Of a stretch of 9,342 bases of DNA, positions 7,442-9,342 are shown piece by piece. The notes beneath the pieces are model-generated. The model saw only the letters and a list, made by a program, of their open reading frames with translations, did not search any database and was not told where the DNA came from. The position numbers and the translations under genes were made by a program. Source of the DNA: an uncultured Dyadobacter sp. (lineage in GTDB: Bacteria > Bacteroidota > Bacteroidia > Cytophagales > Spirosomataceae); the NCBI GenBank assembly GCA_946481035.1, contig CAMLNK010000089.1:1-9342 (forward strand), written 5' to 3'. Position 1 is the first letter of the stretch, and the number at the start of each line of letters is the position of its first letter.

Positions 7442-7519
7442 TGACCGCCGACGACTGACTGCCGACCGCCGTCCATGGTCGAACAATTGTCGGCCGTCGG
7501 CGGTCAGCGGTCCTTTTTT
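7442..7519 (+). terminator. Terminator hairpin made of heptamer repeats
   Basis: A perfect 12-bp stem pairs TGACCGCCGACG (7442-7453) with CGTCGGCGGTCA (7495-7506). An inner 6-bp stem pairs GCCGAC (7461-7466) with GTCGGC (7489-7494). A run of six T follows at 7514-7519. The left arm is a heptamer series GACCGCC, GACGACT, GACTGCC, GACCGCC (7443-7470). The right arm is GTCGGCC, GTCGGCG, GTCAGCG (7489-7509). Because units are repeated, alternative pairings exist, for example GACCGC at 7444-7449 shifted against GCGGTC at 7507-7512, which brings the stem next to the T-run. It starts directly after the dioxygenase stop and probably ends that transcript. Confidence 0.75.
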
Positions 7520-7541
7520 AAACCCCTAAAATTCGATCACA

Positions 7542-8246
7542 ATGCTGACCCAAACCGACGCTCAAATATACCTGGAAGGCCTTCGCGGGCAGTTTCAAGC
7601 GGATGGCTTCCGGAGTTTCAGGACCTTCGATTTTAAAGAGTACCGCGCGGCAGACCGTAGGCCTGTCGGGACACTGGAAGTCGTGAACGACGAAACGCTC
7701 ATGCCTGAATGCAGCCATGTGTTGCGGGTGGAGAAGTTTTGCCAGGTTATTTTGCTGCCGATCGTGGGGGCAATAGAGGTTAAAGAAGAGGGTATGGAGC
7801 CCCGATTTATCAATTCCGGGGAGGTGTTGTTTTTACTCGCATCCCCGGACAAGTATTACACCATTACCAATCCATATCCCGATGAGGCGATCAATTATTT
7901 GCAGATCAGGATTAACGATAGCCAGTTTTTAAGCACCCCGATGTCGTCAACCGGTATCACCGTTCCGTTTGATTTAAGTGAAAAGAATGCCCTTCTCCCG
8001 GTCCGTGGCTACAACGGAAGCTCCGCCCATCTGTTTATCGGCCAGTATGACGGCCGGGCGGAAGGCATTTTTACCAGCTGGAACTCCCATCATAGCACAT
8101 TTATTTTCGTGATTGAAGGCGCATTTGAAGTGCAAAACCGGCTGCTCGAACGGCGCGACGGGCTCGCATTAGGCAATGCAGAAGCGGTAGAATTCGAGGC
8201 GTTGTCGAATGGGGCGATTTTGTTGGTGATTGATATTGGGGGTTAG
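7542..8246 (+). CDS. Pirin/quercetinase-like bicupin protein
   Basis: The protein has 234 residues and no signal peptide, so it is cytoplasmic. It appears to contain two cupin-like beta-barrels. The first spans about 40-125, with strands around VILLPIVGAIEV and a GEVLFL turn. The second, about 160-232 (LFIGQYDGRAEG, then FIFVIEGAFEVQNRLL and ILLVIDI), resembles the C-terminal cupin of pirin/YhaK-type proteins. The classic metal-binding GX5HXHX3-4E pattern is not evident: the first barrel has only H59 and the second only H163 and the pair H183-H184 in unusual positions. Enzyme activity is therefore uncertain and a ligand-binding role is equally possible. It begins 22 bp after the T-run of the dioxygenase terminator. 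Its stop overlaps the stop of the convergent PIN gene, with no terminator between them. The family call is moderately certain and the function is unknown. Confidence 0.75.
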   Translation: MLTQTDAQIYLEGLRGQFQADGFRSFRTFDFKEYRAADRRPVGTLEVVNDETLMPECSHVLRVEKFCQVILLPIVGAIEVKEEGMEPRFINSGEVLFLLASPDKYYTITNPYPDEAINYLQIRINDSQFLSTPMSSTGITVPFDLSEKNALLPVRGYNGSSAHLFIGQYDGRAEGIFTSWNSHHSTFIFVIEGAFEVQNRLLERRDGLALGNAEAVEFEALSNGAILLVIDIGG

Positions 8247-8614
8247 GGCTGATAGAATATAAGAATCAGCTCCGTAATCCTTTCAAATTCATGCGATCCT
8301 GAAATCAGAGGTATGCCGAGACACATGGCAGTTCCCGCGATAAGAGCGTCTGGAAGCTTTAAGCCATATTCCCACTGGACATACCTTGTCATTTCCTTAA
8401 TACCGTCATTCAGATCTATTACGTGACAGTTTGCGACGAGCATTTCGGAATACTCTTGATATTCACGTGCAATGTATTTGTGACTAAGTATTTCAAGCTC
8501 AGAAACAAACGATAAATAGGGTTCTATATCCTGTAACATCGTTCCGAGGTGAGAATCTCCTCCAAACAAACTCAGGATGATATTCGTGTCGAGTAGCATT
8601 TTAGTCCCATTCAT
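8243..8614 (-). CDS. PIN-domain ribonuclease toxin (VapC-like)
   Basis: The protein has 123 residues, the usual size of a VapC-type PIN domain. Acidic catalytic positions seen are D9 (LLDTNIIL), E39 (VSELEIL) and D89 (LKLPDALIAGTA). The fourth, often D or N in a TxD/N motif, falls in ISGSHEFERI, where S107 seems to replace it. PIN toxins are Mg2+-dependent RNases that cut tRNA or rRNA when the antitoxin is lost. The ATG at 8614 overlaps the antitoxin gene by 14 bp; MNGTKMLLDTN is a common Bacteroidetes PIN start. A second ATG at 8599, one base after the antitoxin stop, is possible. The 3' end overlaps the bicupin stop by 4 bp in convergent orientation. The region looks more AT-rich than its neighbours, suggesting acquisition. 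Confidence 0.88.
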   Translation of the reverse strand: MNGTKMLLDTNIILSLFGGDSHLGTMLQDIEPYLSFVSELEILSHKYIAREYQEYSEMLVANCHVIDLNDGIKEMTRYVQWEYGLKLPDALIAGTAMCLGIPLISGSHEFERITELILIFYQP

Positions 8615-8792
8615 CTCGCATCTGCTTTTGAATTTCCAAGGCGTTGCCAGTTAGTTTCAAAACACCCACGAATTTTAGGGCATCTAATCTTTTTCCTGTG
8701 GCGGCTGATTGGGAAGCAGGGAAAAGCTGTGCCCATTTTGCGGCTGGAAAGAGATCTTCGATTGTTTGGCCTTTTTTCAAAATGAATTTCAT
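8601..8792 (-). CDS. Small antitoxin partner of the PIN toxin
   Basis: The protein has 63 residues and is encoded immediately upstream of, and overlapping, the PIN gene, which is the standard antitoxin-first order. I do not recognise a named family: no clear ribbon-helix-helix or AbrB motif is visible. The N-terminal half (KFILKKGQTIEDL) may form a beta-strand and helix. The C-terminal half (about 34-63, ending EIQKQMRDEWD) is a charged amphipathic stretch suited to wrapping the toxin. The start is fixed because an in-frame TAA lies only 6 bp upstream (8799-8801). A perfect inverted repeat (8797-8827) sits 4 bp before the ATG and is a likely binding site for the antitoxin or the complex. The antitoxin role is inferred mainly from context. 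Confidence 0.75.
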   Translation of the reverse strand: MKFILKKGQTIEDLFPAAKWAQLFPASQSAATGKRLDALKFVGVLKLTGNALEIQKQMRDEWD

Positions 8793-8796
8793 GTGT

Positions 8797-8827
8797 GTTT
8801 ATGTTGGTTTTGCTCCCCAACATAAAC
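8797..8827. promoter_or_regulatory. Perfect 11-bp inverted repeat, probable operator of the toxin-antitoxin operon
   Basis: GTTTATGTTGG (8797-8807) is mirrored exactly by CCAACATAAAC (8817-8827) with a 9-bp spacer. It lies 4 bp upstream of the antitoxin ATG, where toxin-antitoxin complexes usually bind to repress their own operon. On the transcript (minus strand) it would also form a hairpin with GGAG in the loop, so an RNA-level effect on antitoxin translation is possible. A promoter is expected just upstream (8828-8870), but I cannot assign a clear -7 element. Confidence 0.65.
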
Positions 8828-8890
8828 TACTAGCCAGAATTAAAGGCCTGACAATGTGCTAATAGGACCGTTGGCTTATCCTCCGGAAAA

Positions 8891-8933
8891 CAAAAAATCG
8901 CGGATGCCGTTTTCACAGCATCCGCGATTTTTG
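8891..8933 (-). terminator. Strong, probably bidirectional terminator after atpC
   Basis: A perfect 15-bp stem pairs AAAAATCGCGGATGC (8893-8907) with GCATCCGCGATTTTT (8918-8932) around a 10-nt loop. Read on the minus strand the stem ends in a T-run (ATTTTTTG), and on the plus strand in GATTTTTGC, so it can stop transcription both ways. It lies 17 bp after the atpC stop and insulates the ATP synthase genes from the toxin-antitoxin operon. Confidence 0.88.
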
Positions 8934-8949
8934 CATTAAATAATATTGC

Positions 8950-9192
8950 TTAAAGAACTGCCTCGGCGAGAACCAATACTTTGTTGTTCAGCACTTCCAC
9001 AACACCACCGTCGATGATGTAGTTTTGCTTTGCAGCGCCGGTATCGACTACCACATCACCTTTGCCCAGCGTGCTGACCAGCGGCGCGTGACGGTTCAGA
9101 ACCTGAAACTGTCCTTCGGTACCCGGTAATGTTACGGCATTCGCCTCGCCGGCAAACACCTTTTTATCTGGGGTAATGATTTCTAAATGCAT
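8950..9192 (-). CDS. atpC: F1F0 ATP synthase epsilon subunit, short form
   Basis: The protein has 80 residues and matches the N-terminal beta-sandwich of the epsilon subunit. It opens with MHLEIITPDKKVFAGEANAV and contains LPGTEGQFQVLNRHAPLVSTL, the family signature. The subunit sits in the central stalk with gamma and couples proton flow through F0 to ATP synthesis in F1. The C-terminal two-helix domain that inhibits ATP hydrolysis in E. coli (about 138 residues) is absent, as is usual in Bacteroidetes. Read on the minus strand it follows atpD after a 102-bp repeat-filled gap and ends at a strong terminator, so it is the last gene of this atp unit. No Shine-Dalgarno sequence is seen before the ATG. 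Confidence 0.95.
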   Translation of the reverse strand: MHLEIITPDKKVFAGEANAVTLPGTEGQFQVLNRHAPLVSTLGKGDVVVDTGAAKQNYIIDGGVVEVLNNKVLVLAEAVL

Positions 9193-9202
9193 GATTAGAA
9201 AG

Positions 9203-9290
9203 TTTATGAGCTTATGAGTCTATGAGTTTAGAATTTAAAGTTTATGAGCACTATACTCATGGACTTTGAACATTAAACTCATGAACTCTA
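9203..9290. repeat. Octamer and inverted repeats in the atpD-atpC gap
   Basis: Three consecutive octamers TTTATGAG, CTTATGAG and TCTATGAG (9203-9226) are followed by a fourth copy TTTATGAG at 9241-9248. The inverted form CTCAT appears at 9256-9260 and 9278-9282. Segment 9224-9248 and segment 9256-9280 form an imperfect inverted repeat (19 of 25 positions match) around a 7-nt loop. The repeat fills nearly the whole gap, and no open frame of note is present. Confidence 0.7.
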
Positions 9291-9294
9291 TAAC

Positions 9295-9342
9295 TTATCG
9301 TGCCGCTTCCGCCAGCATTTTTTCTCCTTTCGCCTGAGCGTC
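9295..9342 (-). CDS. atpD: F1F0 ATP synthase beta subunit, last 15 codons only
   Basis: Minus-strand codons at the right edge read DAQAKGEKMLAEAAR followed by TAA (9295-9297). This fits the alanine- and lysine-rich C-terminal helix of bacterial AtpD, and the position directly upstream of atpC agrees with the conserved beta-epsilon gene order. The rest of the catalytic subunit is outside the window, so the call rests on a short tail plus gene context. Confidence 0.8.
   Translation of the reverse strand, partial: DAQAKGEKMLAEAAR

Noticed and set aside
8611..8823. Alternative minus-strand frame overlapping the antitoxin
   Set aside because: It shifts out of the frame that gives the antitoxin-like protein, starts inside the inverted repeat and ends without coupling to the toxin gene.
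1..9342. CRISPR arrays, tRNA or rRNA genes, insertion sequences, phage genes
   Set aside because: No regularly spaced repeats, RNA gene cores, transposase frames or phage-type proteins were seen on either strand.

Overview
The window looks like chromosomal DNA of a Bacteroidetes bacterium, most like the Dyadobacter/Spirosoma group. The reasons are roughly balanced GC, start codons without Shine-Dalgarno sequences, TAnnTTTG-like -7 promoter elements, a short epsilon subunit of ATP synthase, a SusC-style TonB plug domain, and LytS/LytTR regulation. This placement is inferred from protein style; no database search was possible.

Layout. On the minus strand at the left edge (1-668) is the N-terminal part of an exported TPR protein. 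Next come two minus-strand genes: an 811-residue protein that joins macroglobulin-like domains to a TonB plug without a beta-barrel (836-3271), and, upstream of it, an APC-family amino acid permease (3330-4664). A 106-bp divergent regulatory region (4665-4770) separates the permease from a plus-strand two-component pair with a 4-nt overlap: a LytS-type histidine kinase (4771-5886) and a LytTR response regulator (5883-6578). This region carries mirrored -7-like elements and a directly repeated motif.

Further along the plus strand are a lipoprotein-type intradiol ring-cleavage dioxygenase (6701-7441), an unusual terminator built from heptamer repeats (7442-7519), and a pirin/quercetinase-like bicupin (7542-8246). 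The bicupin converges, with overlapping stop codons, on a minus-strand PIN-toxin/antitoxin pair (8243-8792). That pair has a perfect 11-bp inverted repeat just upstream, probably its operator. A strong hairpin (8891-8933) then ends the ATP synthase genes atpD (3' end only) and atpC at the right edge. The atpD-atpC gap is filled with octamer repeats.

How the genes may work together. The kinase and regulator form one signalling unit, and the shared promoter region makes the divergent permease a natural target, in the manner of other LytS/LytTR nutrient-sensing systems; this is inference. The PIN/antitoxin pair is a self-contained module lying between the atp terminator and the bicupin. I did not find a clearly new multi-gene system. 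The least explained items are the barrel-less TonB-plug protein, the repeat-bearing divergent promoter, the heptamer terminator, the unfamiliar antitoxin and the octamer repeat inside the atp operon.
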